Assembly (NCBI GenBank): GCA_028287745.1
Contig: JAQBPB010000107.1
Location: 1-49,965, forward strand
From: Chloroflexota bacterium
Lineage (GTDB): Bacteria; Chloroflexota; Chloroflexia; Chloroheliales; Chloroheliaceae
Reading direction: 5' to 3'
Length of the DNA stretch: 49,965 nt
Shown here: piece after piece, positions 41,789 through 49,965 of the stretch
Layout: each line of letters starts with the position of its first letter
Position numbering within the stretch: position 1 is the first letter of the stretch
Made by a program: the position numbers and the translations under genes
The notes under the pieces: generated by a model
What the model was told of the DNA's origin: nothing
Databases searched by the model: none
What the model saw: the letters and a program-made list of their open reading frames with translations, nothing else

Positions 41789-43123
41789 TTAGGTCCCTGG
41801 GCGGCTCTGCTGGCGATACACCAGTTTGCCGTCCTGAATCTGGTAGACCGCAAAATCACTCAGGGTAGTATCACCATTCTGGTCGAAACTCCATTTTCCG
41901 GTTACACCATCAAAATTCCGGGTGCTTGCGACTGTGTCCAAAATCGCCTTGCGGTCTTTGGTATTGGCCTTCTGGATAGCGGTCAGGGCCACTAACATCG
42001 CCTCATAGGCGTAAATGGTGTAGTTTGAAGGAGCGCCGTATTTCTCCTGGTAGCGTTTCAAGAAATCCTGGCCTTTGGCCGGTAACTGGTCTACCGGTAC
42101 TCCACTGATAGAGCTATAAGCCCCTTCCCCGGCGACACCCGCCTCTTTAACAAAGGCCGGGTTATTCAGACCGTCACCGCCCATAAAGGGCGCGGTAATT
42201 CCGACCGCCCGGATATCGGCCAGGAGTTTTCCCGGCTGCTGCTGGGCGATACCGCCAAAGAAAATAAAATCAGGACCAGCCTGGCGAATCTGGCGGGCCA
42301 ACTCCCGGTAATCACTTTCTCGGCCGTTGATCGAAGCCCGCCCCACAATTGTCAGGCCGCGCCGGGTTACGTCATTTCCAAAAGCATCGGCCAGCCCTTT
42401 TCCATAGGATTGCGAATCGTCAATAATAAAAAAGCGCTTGCCTCTAGCGGCATCAACCGCGAAACTAACCCCGGACGGGCCTTGCAGGTCGTCCCGCAAG
42501 ACCACCCGGAAATAATTGCGGGTCTTGTTGGGATAATAAATTTCCGGTTCATTTGCCACGGTAACGCCCGAAACGGCTTTGGTCAGGCCGGGATAGGTGT
42601 TGGCCGGGCTAATCATAACCATATTGACCGCGTTGAGAATGGGAATTGATATTTTGGAAGCACCGCTATTATAGGTCCCTAAATAGACCATCGCATCGGG
42701 GTCATTGACCGCCCTGGTCGCGTTGGCCTTTTCCAATTCGGGGTCCCACTGGCCCAGTGTAGCCGAAGCATCATCTAACTTCTCATACTTGATCGTAAAG
42801 TTGCCGACCTTGCCGGTGGACCGGGTAAAATCGTCCAGGGCCATTTGCATGGCGTTTTCCAGGGTAATTGTCTGGTCCTTGCTGCTACCGGTGCGTGGCA
42901 AACTGGAATAAATTGTAATATTGCCGCTGGCCTGCGCGCCGGGAGCAGCCACTACGGCCGGTTGTACCGGGAGAGGAGCTATAACCGCCGGGGCCGAACC
43001 AGGCGCCCCGGCAACACTTCCGGCCAGTAGCAAACAGTTTGCCAGGATAGCCATTGCCAATCCGGCCGCTATTTTACCCAGGTTTTTTTGTTGAAGGCCC
43101 ACGGTAAATTTTCCCCTTGTCAC
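41789..43123 (-). CDS. Leu/Ile/Val-type periplasmic binding protein
   Basis: A secreted solute receptor of about 444 residues with a type I binding fold (Peripla_BP_6). The segments LPRTGSSKDQTITLENAMQMALDDF at the start of the domain and IYAYEAMLVALTAIQKA near the end match branched-chain amino acid binding proteins. The signal peptide (KNLGKIAAGLAMAILANCLLLAGSVAGA) has no lipobox. The start is uncertain: GTG at 43123 has AAAGGG eight bases upstream, GTG at 43102 has AAGGGG, and the longest frame (43168) overlaps the upstream gene. No ABC permease or ATPase accompanies it; the partner is instead a four-helix membrane protein encoded directly upstream. That suggests sensing rather than uptake. 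Confidence 0.85.
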   Translation of the reverse strand: MTRGKFTVGLQQKNLGKIAAGLAMAILANCLLLAGSVAGAPGSAPAVIAPLPVQPAVVAAPGAQASGNITIYSSLPRTGSSKDQTITLENAMQMALDDFTRSTGKVGNFTIKYEKLDDASATLGQWDPELEKANATRAVNDPDAMVYLGTYNSGASKISIPILNAVNMVMISPANTYPGLTKAVSGVTVANEPEIYYPNKTRNYFRVVLRDDLQGPSGVSFAVDAARGKRFFIIDDSQSYGKGLADAFGNDVTRRGLTIVGRASINGRESDYRELARQIRQAGPDFIFFGGIAQQQPGKLLADIRAVGITAPFMGGDGLNNPAFVKEAGVAGEGAYSSISGVPVDQLPAKGQDFLKRYQEKYGAPSNYTIYAYEAMLVALTAIQKANTKDRKAILDTVASTRNFDGVTGKWSFDQNGDTTLSDFAVYQIQDGKLVYRQQSRPGT

Positions 43124-43157
43124 AGTTTTAACCCTTTGCTCAACAATTAGTTCGAAT

Positions 43158-44750
43158 TTAGAATTCACGCCGCCAGCTCAGTATCCCGACTTCGGCCAGG
43201 AGCAAGGAGAGCGGGAAAACTACCCAGGCCAGTATCAGGGATAGATTCAAGCTGTCGGTTCCTTCTTTGCTGCGCCGGGTGTAATCGGCCACACTCAACC
43301 GCTTTAACTCGTTGAGCGAAGCGGTCATCTGCTGGTAGGCCCTTGCACCGTCACCGTTGCGCACAGTCAGGCCGCCGTTAACATTACCGCCAGCAACCTG
43401 AGTCCGAAAGCTGGTATCGGCGGTCAGCCAGTTGCGATAGTTGTGGATGAAATTGTTTAAGGCGGTCACCTGCGCCGGAGAGGTGGACTCCCGGCAGACA
43501 TCCCCCAGAACCCCCACCGGGGCATAGCTCGCCCGCTCGGAAACAGAACCCGGACAATCGATAATCGAGGCCGGGGTGTAGACCGTAGCGCCGCTGGAAT
43601 CTTTGGTAGCCAGCAGAAGTTCAAGCTGCCTTTTGAAATCCTCTTCGTAAACCGCATCACCCACGAACCGGGCCGGGGTCTGGCCCTGGGCCGCCTGGGT
43701 TTGCCCGCCGATTACCCATTGGACCTGGTCGGCGGCGGCGTCGGTAGCGTGCAACTGGGCATCATTTAACAGGGAAGTCTGGTTGTAGCTATTGACCACT
43801 TGCTCCAGGTTGCGGCTGCTGTTTGCAAAAGTTATCCAGAGGAAAGCCGAATAAAGCGCGACTATAACCAGCGCCAGATTCAGCAGGGGAATCAGGACCC
43901 GCTTGACCCTAAAGGTCAGCCACAGGTTAACCCCCAGCAAGCAGACCACAAACAGGATAGTTGCCGCCGCCGCCAGGAAAACCTGCATATCGGCCGAACC
44001 GGTGGCCGCCTGGGCCGCTTCCTCGAGCTGGTTAATATGGACACTACGTAAAAAGTAAAGACTTGAAATAACCGGCTGGTAGTAATCGTTCTGCCCGTTT
44101 AGAAAAGTGGTCGTGGCCGCATCCAATTGATTGGTATCGACCAGTCCCCGGGTGTAAGCCAGCGCATCGTGTAAGCGGGCGTTACGCACGCTCAGGTAAT
44201 TAAGGGCAGTCTGGGCATCCGGCTGGAAAGTCTTAGGGTAATCGACCAGGGCGCTGTAACCGCTTTGGAGGGCAAAATCAAAGGCGGCGCGTTGAGTTTC
44301 AATCTGCTTCAGGATGGCTTGTTTGGTCTGAGCCAGGTTAGAAGTGCCGCTAACGACACCGGAAGCGCCGATAGTCGGGGCTTTCTGGGCCAGAATGTAA
44401 TCCGCCGTATTGGAAACTTCTCCCGAAAGAAGTTGAAAGGCTTCGTTGGTGGCGTTGATGCCGGGCACTGCCACCGAGGCGATTTGCTGGAACTTCTGAA
44501 TCCGCGTGCCGGTAATAGTAACCGCCGCCAGAAAGGCCAGTACCGCAAACCCGACCAGGATCCAACCACCTAAAGTCAGTTGGCCGCGTAAAGTATCCAG
44601 GCGTAATTGCAAGCGGCTATTACTACCCCGGCGGGCCGGGCCGATTGCCGAATTGGGCGGCCGGTTAGGGGCCGGGGCCGGGGGCCGGTTTTGAACCGGT
44701 CGGGGAGTCATGTTCGGGCGAAGTGAAGGGCCGCGATTTACAACGGACAA
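43158..44750 (-). CDS. Four-helix membrane protein with two extracytoplasmic helical domains (GlnX-like topology)
   Basis: A 530-residue protein I cannot assign by motif. Residues 1-45 are cytoplasmic and Pro/Arg/Asn-rich; TM1 is about 60-82, a helical extracytoplasmic domain about 85-255, TM2 about 256-280, TM3 about 286-308, a second helical domain about 312-500 with a likely disulfide C399-C419, and TM4 about 502-522. Two four-helix-bundle-like sensor domains between paired helices, with no kinase or HAMP output, match the layout of actinobacterial GlnX, which works with the binding protein GlnH and kinase PknG. Here the next gene encodes a binding protein, a fitting partner. TTG at 44750 is the start, with AGGGAGG seven bases upstream. 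Confidence 0.75.
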   Translation of the reverse strand: MSVVNRGPSLRPNMTPRPVQNRPPAPAPNRPPNSAIGPARRGSNSRLQLRLDTLRGQLTLGGWILVGFAVLAFLAAVTITGTRIQKFQQIASVAVPGINATNEAFQLLSGEVSNTADYILAQKAPTIGASGVVSGTSNLAQTKQAILKQIETQRAAFDFALQSGYSALVDYPKTFQPDAQTALNYLSVRNARLHDALAYTRGLVDTNQLDAATTTFLNGQNDYYQPVISSLYFLRSVHINQLEEAAQAATGSADMQVFLAAAATILFVVCLLGVNLWLTFRVKRVLIPLLNLALVIVALYSAFLWITFANSSRNLEQVVNSYNQTSLLNDAQLHATDAAADQVQWVIGGQTQAAQGQTPARFVGDAVYEEDFKRQLELLLATKDSSGATVYTPASIIDCPGSVSERASYAPVGVLGDVCRESTSPAQVTALNNFIHNYRNWLTADTSFRTQVAGGNVNGGLTVRNGDGARAYQQMTASLNELKRLSVADYTRRSKEGTDSLNLSLILAWVVFPLSLLLAEVGILSWRREF

Positions 44751-45061
44751 AGGAGAGCCTCCCTGAAACTATTTACCGATTGATTGCCGGATAACCAGGC
44801 CATACTATCAGCTGGCTACGTGGTAATTACGTTTGGTAAGGGCCAACAGTTTCGGTATACGAGCGCCTATTTTAAAAAGTTACTAAACTTGTTAACGCGT
44901 TTCTAACACATACTATGCTACAATTAGTTACTCAGTCAAAATTCCCGCTTCTTTACTAAAGATGCGGTTCACCTTCCCCACATAAAACCAGCTTAAATCC
45001 AACAGCCCGGCCTTTTTTGTTTGCCATTCCAGGATGGGTATTTTAGAAAGGTTTATTTAGC
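44751..45061. other. Divergent promoter region between GlnX-like and HtrA genes
   Basis: About 310 bases. On the plus strand TTGTTA (44889-44894) with TACTAT (44911-44916, spacer 16) is a candidate htrA promoter; this gives a leader of about 140 bases. A minus-strand promoter is not obvious. I see no gene here. Confidence 0.4.
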
Positions 45062-46159
45062 ATGTCAGACCTATTTAAAGATAACGCGCCCGGTCAGGCC
45101 GATTATAAATTTGTCGCGGGTTCCTCAACGGCCGGGGTAGAAGGAGCCGCTACCAACCATTTCAACACTCCCGAAGAAGCGGCCGATTTCCTGGACGCCT
45201 ACAGCCAGGCGGTCGTCCGGGTCGCCGAAACGGTCAGCCCGGCGGTCGTCAATATTACAGTTAAAAAGGCCCTGACCGGCCGCCAGGTCCGGGCGAACGG
45301 CTGGCGCGGCTACGGCCCCAACCCTTATGAGGTCAGGGGCAGCGGGAGCGGCTTTTTCATCGCTTCCGACGGTTACATCCTGACCAACCACCACGTTATT
45401 GCCGGGGCTTCCCGAATAAAAGTTACGACAATGGATGGGGCGGATTACGAAGCGCACCTGGTCGGGCAGGACCCCGAAACTGACCTGGCCGTCCTCCGGT
45501 CCGGGGCCAGCGGGATGCCCCAGGTCACGCTGGGCAATAGTGATGCCCTGCGGGTCGGGCAGCTTGTTATCGCGATTGGCAATCCCAACGGGCTGCAAAA
45601 TACCGTAACCGCCGGGGTAGTCAGCGCCACCGGCCGGACTTTGAACAATCAAAGCGGTCGCTTGATTGAAAATATCATCCAGACCGATGCCGCCCTGAAT
45701 CCCGGCAATAGCGGCGGGCCGCTGGTAGACAGTCACGGCCGGGTTATCGGGGTGAATACGGCCATCGTTGCAATGTCGCAGGGCATTTGCTTCGCGATAC
45801 CCAGCAATACCGCTCGTTGGGTTGCCGGGATGTTAATGAAAGATGGCAAAGTAACGCGCGGCTTCATCGGGATAAGCTGCCAGCAACAGCCAATCCCAGC
45901 CCCGGTAATTCGCAGCCTGAACCTCCAGCACAAGACCGGGGTAGGAATCCTTGAAGTTAGCGGAAACGGCCCGGCGGCCCGCGCCGGGCTTAAGCCGGGA
46001 GACCTGATTCTCTCGCTTAATAATCAACCGGTCGCCAGTATTTTTCAATTGCAGCGCCAGCTCTCCGGCGAGGTAATCGGCAAAGATATTCCGCTAACCG
46101 CCTTGCGCGGTCACAGCCGCCTGGACCTGTATATCAAGCCGACTTTACCCCCGGTGTAG
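45062..46159 (+). CDS. HtrA/DegP-like trypsin-type serine protease with PDZ domain
   Basis: A 365-residue protease for damaged or misfolded proteins. The triad is H111 in TNHHVI, D141 in ETDLAVLR and S217 in NPGNSGGPL; one PDZ domain follows at about 265-355 (GVGILEVSGNGPAARAGLKPGDLILSLNNQPV). Most bacterial HtrA proteins carry a signal peptide or membrane anchor; this one starts with a hydrophilic, acidic segment of about 55 residues and has no hydrophobic helix at all, so it is probably cytoplasmic or exported by another route. AAAGG lies ten bases before the ATG, and no better upstream start is visible. Confidence 0.92.
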   Translation: MSDLFKDNAPGQADYKFVAGSSTAGVEGAATNHFNTPEEAADFLDAYSQAVVRVAETVSPAVVNITVKKALTGRQVRANGWRGYGPNPYEVRGSGSGFFIASDGYILTNHHVIAGASRIKVTTMDGADYEAHLVGQDPETDLAVLRSGASGMPQVTLGNSDALRVGQLVIAIGNPNGLQNTVTAGVVSATGRTLNNQSGRLIENIIQTDAALNPGNSGGPLVDSHGRVIGVNTAIVAMSQGICFAIPSNTARWVAGMLMKDGKVTRGFIGISCQQQPIPAPVIRSLNLQHKTGVGILEVSGNGPAARAGLKPGDLILSLNNQPVASIFQLQRQLSGEVIGKDIPLTALRGHSRLDLYIKPTLPPV

Positions 46160-46189
46160 TAGCCGCTAAACGGCAATAATTCCAAGCAG

Positions 46190-46235
46190 GTAAAAAAATA
46201 AGAGGTGTCCCTTGCGGGCACCTCTTATTTTAGCC
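46190..46235. terminator. Bidirectional terminator between htrA-like and rpoN
   Basis: A 15-bp stem from AAATAAGAGGTG-TCC (46196-46210) and GGG-CACCTCTTATTT (46216-46230), with a 5-base loop and A/T tracts outside, serves both convergent genes. Confidence 0.92.
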
Positions 46236-46253
46236 TGAATGCGAAGGTAAAAC

Positions 46254-47723
46254 TTATCTAAGGGTGGAAGGTAAAATCTTGAGCTGGGCACGGTACTTGG
46301 CGACCGTCCGGCGGGCTACCCGGATGCCCCGGCCTTCCAGGCGTTCGACAATATCCTGGTCGGTTAAAGGTTTGGTCCGGTTGCGCCCTTCTGTCTCGAT
46401 AATCTCCTTGATAACATCTTTGATGCTCAGGGAAGCGGTAAAGAAGTCGCTGTACGAGATTACTTTGCGGTTAGGCAGCATTACGTACTTTCCGGCGGTG
46501 GCCCGGCTGACCGTGCTTTCGTGGATGCCGATGTAGCTTGCCAGCATTGAGCGGGTGAGCGGCTTAAGACCACGCACGCCGTCGCGCAGAAATTCTTCCT
46601 GGGTTTCGACCAGGCACTTGGTAATCTTGAGCATGGTTTCGCGCCGCTGGTTGATGTTGGACATAAAAAACTTGGCGCGTGCCACGTACTGGCGGACATG
46701 TTCACGGTCAGACTCGCTGGCATCGGTTACCGGGCCGGTCATCTCACTACTGAGTTTCTGGTACATCGGGTTAACCTTGAGGTAGAAGCGTTTTGATTCG
46801 ACCACTTCAACCTCATATTGGCCTTCACGCTCGGAAATAATTACATCCGGCACCACGTACCCGGCTTTGGCTCCGCCGCTGCGCATCTGGACCCCGTTAA
46901 TTTCACCGGCGTGGCCTTCGGCGGGAAAAGGGTTCAGGTATTTCTTTATGAATTCACGGGCAGCATGCACGTCATCGACCGAAATACCCATTTGCTGGGC
47001 AATAAAGCCGTATTTATGCTCCCCCAGGGCGGTAAAGTAATCTTCGATCAAGCGCTGGACATGCGGCTGCTCGATGCCCTGCTCTTTAAGGAAGCGGACC
47101 TGGATTAAAAGACATTCCTGGAAATCACGGGCGCCTACGCCTGGCGGGGCCACGTTCTGCAACTCCTTGAGGATATTTAACACGTATGCTTCGTCGGTCT
47201 GGAAGGTATCGGCCACTGCTTCCAGGCTGGTCGAAAGATAACCGCGCTCATCCAGGCTACCCACCAGGAACTCGGCAATCGGCATCTGGTCTTCGTCAAT
47301 GACGGTAGAAAGGTCCACTAAAATGCGTTCGGACAGCGACATTTCGGCGGCGACAATCGTAATGGGGTCAAATTCTTCGTCACCACCCCGGCCGCCACCG
47401 GACCAATTTTCGTCAGGAATAAAATAATCTTCGTTCGAGTCGGTGTATTCATCGGAAGTAGATTTGCGTTCCCCGTTAAGCCGGCTTGCCATACCGCCCG
47501 GGTTATCGGCCAGACAGCGCTGGCAAACCCGACCGTTATAAGAACTGCCGCAGGTGGGGCAAACCACCCGTTCATCCAGGTCTAAAGCCGGGTTCGATTC
47601 AATTTCCCGGCGAATCTCCTCTTGTAGTTCCTGGCTACTAAGAGCCAATATCTGGTTTAACGCGATTAAACTGGGCGAGACCCTGACCTGTTGCTCCTGA
47701 GATAATCCCATACTAAGGTCCAA
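46254..47723 (-). CDS. rpoN: RNA polymerase sigma-54 factor with inserted zinc-ribbon motif
   Basis: A 489-residue alternative sigma factor that needs an AAA+ activator to melt promoters of the -24/-12 type. Region I (1-50) has the Gln/Leu-rich start and EEIRREIESNPAL. The core-binding domain spans about 120-330, a helix-turn-helix lies at about 392-412, and the RpoN box ARRTVAKYR is exact at 470-478. Between region I and the core domain four cysteines, C55, C58, C67 and C70 (CPTCG...CQRC), form a zinc-ribbon-like insert not found in the enterobacterial protein. TTG at 47723 is chosen because GGAGG lies eight bases upstream; the ATG at 47711 would be too far away. I saw no convincing -24/-12 promoter or AAA+ activator gene in the window. 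Confidence 0.93.
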   Translation of the reverse strand: MDLSMGLSQEQQVRVSPSLIALNQILALSSQELQEEIRREIESNPALDLDERVVCPTCGSSYNGRVCQRCLADNPGGMASRLNGERKSTSDEYTDSNEDYFIPDENWSGGGRGGDEEFDPITIVAAEMSLSERILVDLSTVIDEDQMPIAEFLVGSLDERGYLSTSLEAVADTFQTDEAYVLNILKELQNVAPPGVGARDFQECLLIQVRFLKEQGIEQPHVQRLIEDYFTALGEHKYGFIAQQMGISVDDVHAAREFIKKYLNPFPAEGHAGEINGVQMRSGGAKAGYVVPDVIISEREGQYEVEVVESKRFYLKVNPMYQKLSSEMTGPVTDASESDREHVRQYVARAKFFMSNINQRRETMLKITKCLVETQEEFLRDGVRGLKPLTRSMLASYIGIHESTVSRATAGKYVMLPNRKVISYSDFFTASLSIKDVIKEIIETEGRNRTKPLTDQDIVERLEGRGIRVARRTVAKYRAQLKILPSTLR

Positions 47724-47867
47724 TTTAATCGCCTCCTCTTAAATTTTTCGTTTCCATAGTCTAAGTGCTTGCTTTCCGTTTTAAGTTTTCCGATTTTCTT
47801 TCGAACTTATCCAGCCAATTAGTGAGAATGCCGGGCATTGGCAAAATTGCCTGGCAAACGCACATGC

Positions 47868-48057
47868 TATAATGCCTTCAGGTAAAAAAACACTGAAACC
47901 ATATATACTATTGTAAACGGTTCTTCAAAAAGAATATGTTTAGTTTGCATAAATTTATAAGCAAGAACTATGCCAGCCCGCTTTGCTGCACAATCCGTGC
48001 CACTATTCTTACTTTGGCTAAACTTTTGGCTATACCAAAGTAAATAGGTTTTTTTTT
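47868..48057 (+). ncRNA. Candidate small RNA (promoter box plus intrinsic terminator)
   Basis: On the plus strand, between divergent rpoN and the helicase-like gene, a TATAAT box (47868-47873) is followed about 140 bases later by a terminator: TTACTTTGG (48009-48017) pairs with CCAAAGTAA (48035-48043), then nine T at 48049-48057. No gene lies upstream to need this terminator. The interval has no good reading frame and contains complementary words GTTCTT and AAGAAC. The -35 is poor (TTGCCT with a 15-base spacer), so this stays a hypothesis. Confidence 0.35.
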
Positions 48058-48121
48058 ATGGCCAAATGCCGCTCAGCTATTAAAGTCGGGCTTTAGCAAT
48101 AAATATGATATCTTATATTCT

Positions 48122-49965
48122 ATGAAAAGTCTGGTCGCATACTTAAACAAAAAATCTTCCGCCGAGTTACGGGTTATCGCCGAATCATGGCAGGCTAACC
48201 TGACCGACCGGCTATATACCGGCAACACCTTCCAATTGGCTCAGGAAATGCAAAGCGAGTTTTTGCAGCGCCGGTTGGTTGACTACCTGGAACCTGAACT
48301 GGCCCAGTGGCTGGAATTCTTTATAAGCCGGACGGAATTTACGATCTCCCTGGAAGAACTTGACCGGCTGAAACCGGCCAGCCCCGAACGGGATGCCGAT
48401 TTAAAGAAACTCAAACAGATCGGCCTGCTGTTTGAAGAAAAAACGATTGTCGCCGAAGAGGGCAGCCCTTCCAGCCAGCCGGAAACGCCGCCGGTCAAAC
48501 CGGTTAAAGCCGGGTGGAGTGAAATTTACGGCTGGCGAAACCGTGATAAAATCGCCGGTTCTTTGAAAACGGTCCTTAGTACTCTTTCCGTACCGCGAGA
48601 GGTGGCCCGCCCCCTTGCCCGCCTGCTGGCCGAAAAAAGAGCCTCAATCGAACCGCCGCCCGATCAACCGGTCCTTAAACCGACCCAGTTACCTTTACAC
48701 CATTTGCTGACCGGACTGGAAACCGAAAAAATTGAACAGGGCGCGGAAAGCTGGGGCATGACCGGCCTGCTCGGTAGCGCCGGTCCCGCCCAACTGGTCG
48801 CCGAGCTTACCAGGGCCATTACGGACCAGGCACACCAGGCCAAGATTTTGGAGGAGCTGGGCGACGGGAGCCTGGAACTCTTTAAGCTGCTCAAGATACA
48901 GAGTGGTAAGACGACCCTGGAGGCTCTGTTGGCCGACTATGTCAGTATGAAACGGCTGGGCCGGAGCTTAAGGCCACTGCTGGAACGCCTGCTGGTCTGG
49001 GAAGCCTTTGAAGACGGGAAAAGCCTGGTCTTTATACCGGCTGAGATTATTTCGCCCAGGTCGGAACCGCCGGTAGCTCTCCCGGAAGCCCTGCAAACAA
49101 CCAACCCGCCCGGCAAAACGACCCTTTTCCCGCCCTACGCCCTGGCCTGGGATATCCTGACCTTTTTGAACTATATCGTTACCAACGACCTGAAACTGAC
49201 CAACCAGGCCCTTATTCCCAAGCGCGACCTTAAAAGGTTAAACGCGCAGCTCTGGCCGCTAAACGTCGAAGAAGTGCCGGGACTGGAATACCGCCATGTT
49301 GATTTTGTGGCCCGTCTTTGCTTTAATCTCAAGCTTTATGTAACGGAAACCCAGACCTGGAGCCTGGAACCGGGCCCGGAATTTGAGGAATGGCTTAAAC
49401 TTGATTTTTATGACCAGATGCGCCGCCTGGTCGAGTTGTGGCTGTCTGAGCCAGGCCGGACCGGCCCGGTCGAATTCCCGTACTATTACGCCACTAATAA
49501 GTTAATCAGCCGGGCCAACAAAACCCTGCTTGGCTGGTTGAAAGATTGTGAGCCCGGCACCTGGTATTCGCTGGACTCGCTGGTGCAAAAAATCCAGCGA
49601 GAAGACCCCTACTTTATAACTCCCCGGCGCGACCTCTTGAATATGGTGGGCCTTCAGCGGCTGACCGAGTTGAGCAAGCAATGGCCCCGGATTGAAGGCG
49701 AGATAATCCAGGCGACCTTTCAAACGGCCCTGGAATGGCTGGGTATCGTCCAGGTTGGCCGGAACGAGAGCGACCGGGTAGTCGCGTTTTGCCTGACCAG
49801 CTTTGGCGCTGAAATCTGTGGCCGGCATAAAGCTCACTCCACAGAAATACCGCAAGCCGCACAACCCCTGCTGGTGCAGCCAAATTTCGAAGTTATGTTG
49901 TTCGCACCCAAGGTGGAGACGGTCTGGACCCTGGAAAAATTCACCGATCTTAAAAAGCTGGACCA
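48122..49965 (+). CDS. XPB/Ssl2-type helicase-associated domain protein, 3' end missing
   Basis: An open frame from ATG at 48122 runs off the right edge after 614 codons without a stop. The last visible part, LLVQPNFEVMLFAPK...WTLEKFTDLKKL, is the hallmark of the helicase-associated domain (Helicase_C_3, N-terminal part of XPB/Ssl2) that occurs in bacteria as a stand-alone large protein without helicase motifs. The N-terminal 600 residues are mostly helical, with winged-helix-like stretches and several Pro-rich linkers (around SSQPETPPVKPVK). A TATGAT word at 48104-48109 lies only 12 bases before the ATG and no ribosome site is visible, so the mRNA may be nearly leaderless. Function of these proteins is unknown. 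Confidence 0.72.
   Translation, partial: MKSLVAYLNKKSSAELRVIAESWQANLTDRLYTGNTFQLAQEMQSEFLQRRLVDYLEPELAQWLEFFISRTEFTISLEELDRLKPASPERDADLKKLKQIGLLFEEKTIVAEEGSPSSQPETPPVKPVKAGWSEIYGWRNRDKIAGSLKTVLSTLSVPREVARPLARLLAEKRASIEPPPDQPVLKPTQLPLHHLLTGLETEKIEQGAESWGMTGLLGSAGPAQLVAELTRAITDQAHQAKILEELGDGSLELFKLLKIQSGKTTLEALLADYVSMKRLGRSLRPLLERLLVWEAFEDGKSLVFIPAEIISPRSEPPVALPEALQTTNPPGKTTLFPPYALAWDILTFLNYIVTNDLKLTNQALIPKRDLKRLNAQLWPLNVEEVPGLEYRHVDFVARLCFNLKLYVTETQTWSLEPGPEFEEWLKLDFYDQMRRLVELWLSEPGRTGPVEFPYYYATNKLISRANKTLLGWLKDCEPGTWYSLDSLVQKIQREDPYFITPRRDLLNMVGLQRLTELSKQWPRIEGEIIQATFQTALEWLGIVQVGRNESDRVVAFCLTSFGAEICGRHKAHSTEIPQAAQPLLVQPNFEVMLFAPKVETVWTLEKFTDLKKLD

Noticed and set aside
47831..47880. TGGCA..GC pattern upstream of rpoN as a sigma-54 promoter
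   Set aside because: The distance between the GG and GC elements is one base too long, so it does not fit the -24/-12 consensus.
1..49965. CRISPR arrays, transposons, prophage genes, tRNA or rRNA genes
   Set aside because: I looked for regular spacer repeats, transposase or integrase motifs, and tRNA T-loop patterns, and found none that hold up.

Overview
The window reads as chromosomal DNA of a member of the Chloroflexota. This is inferred from gene content and not from a marker gene. The evidence is a CtaA-CtaB fused haem A synthase, a caa3-type oxidase next to a bc complex whose cytochrome b carries its own cytochrome c, XylF-type sugar uptake with a half-size ATPase, and several lipoproteins with very long Ala/Thr-rich spacers after the lipobox. 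Base composition is moderate (about half G+C) in the genes and AT-rich between them. TTG and GTG starts with good Shine-Dalgarno sequences are frequent. I see no tRNA, rRNA, CRISPR array, transposase or integrase.

Left part (1-6.5 kb): the tail of an unrecognised gene; a cysteine desulfurase preceded on the minus strand by a complete SAM-I (S-box) riboswitch with promoter, aptamer, antiterminator pairing and terminator; a Gfo/Idh/MocA oxidoreductase; a TetR regulator with a DHA2-type efflux pump and an operator on its own promoter; and a PhyH-family dioxygenase whose last codons run into a low-complexity inverted repeat. An RRM/Gly-rich RNA-binding protein with a long structured leader follows.

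Respiratory cluster (7.5-16.3 kb): coxB (with cytochrome c), coxA, coxC, ctaA-ctaB fusion, ctaG, a subunit IV-like small protein, Rieske protein and cytochrome b (with cytochrome c), all on the plus strand and closed by a strong terminator. The two tethered c domains suggest electron flow from quinol through the bc complex directly to caa3 oxidase, without a separate soluble cytochrome c in this cluster.

Middle (16.3-31 kb): a DrrAB-like ABC exporter, MsrB, a membrane sensor histidine kinase divergent from a lone receiver protein, a DUF2103-like small protein, NAD kinase and TlyA-type methyltransferase, a LacD-type class I aldolase, a group II truncated haemoglobin, a XylF-type sugar ABC operon, and a CuZn-SOD-like lipoprotein that lacks one copper-binding histidine.

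Right part (31-50 kb): a LysR regulator with a palindrome on its promoter; a WecE-like sugar aminotransferase; a polysaccharide flippase with a C39-like lipoprotein; a ferric-iron-type ABC operon; MgtC; a Leu/Ile/Val-type binding protein paired with a four-helix membrane protein of GlnX-like topology; a HtrA protease without a visible export signal; sigma-54 with an inserted zinc-ribbon motif; a possible small RNA; and the first 1.8 kb of an XPB/Ssl2-like helicase-associated protein that runs off the window. The most interesting items are the SAM riboswitch on a cysteine desulfurase gene, the copper-ligand-deficient SOD, the zinc-ribbon sigma-54 and the binding-protein/GlnX-like pair.
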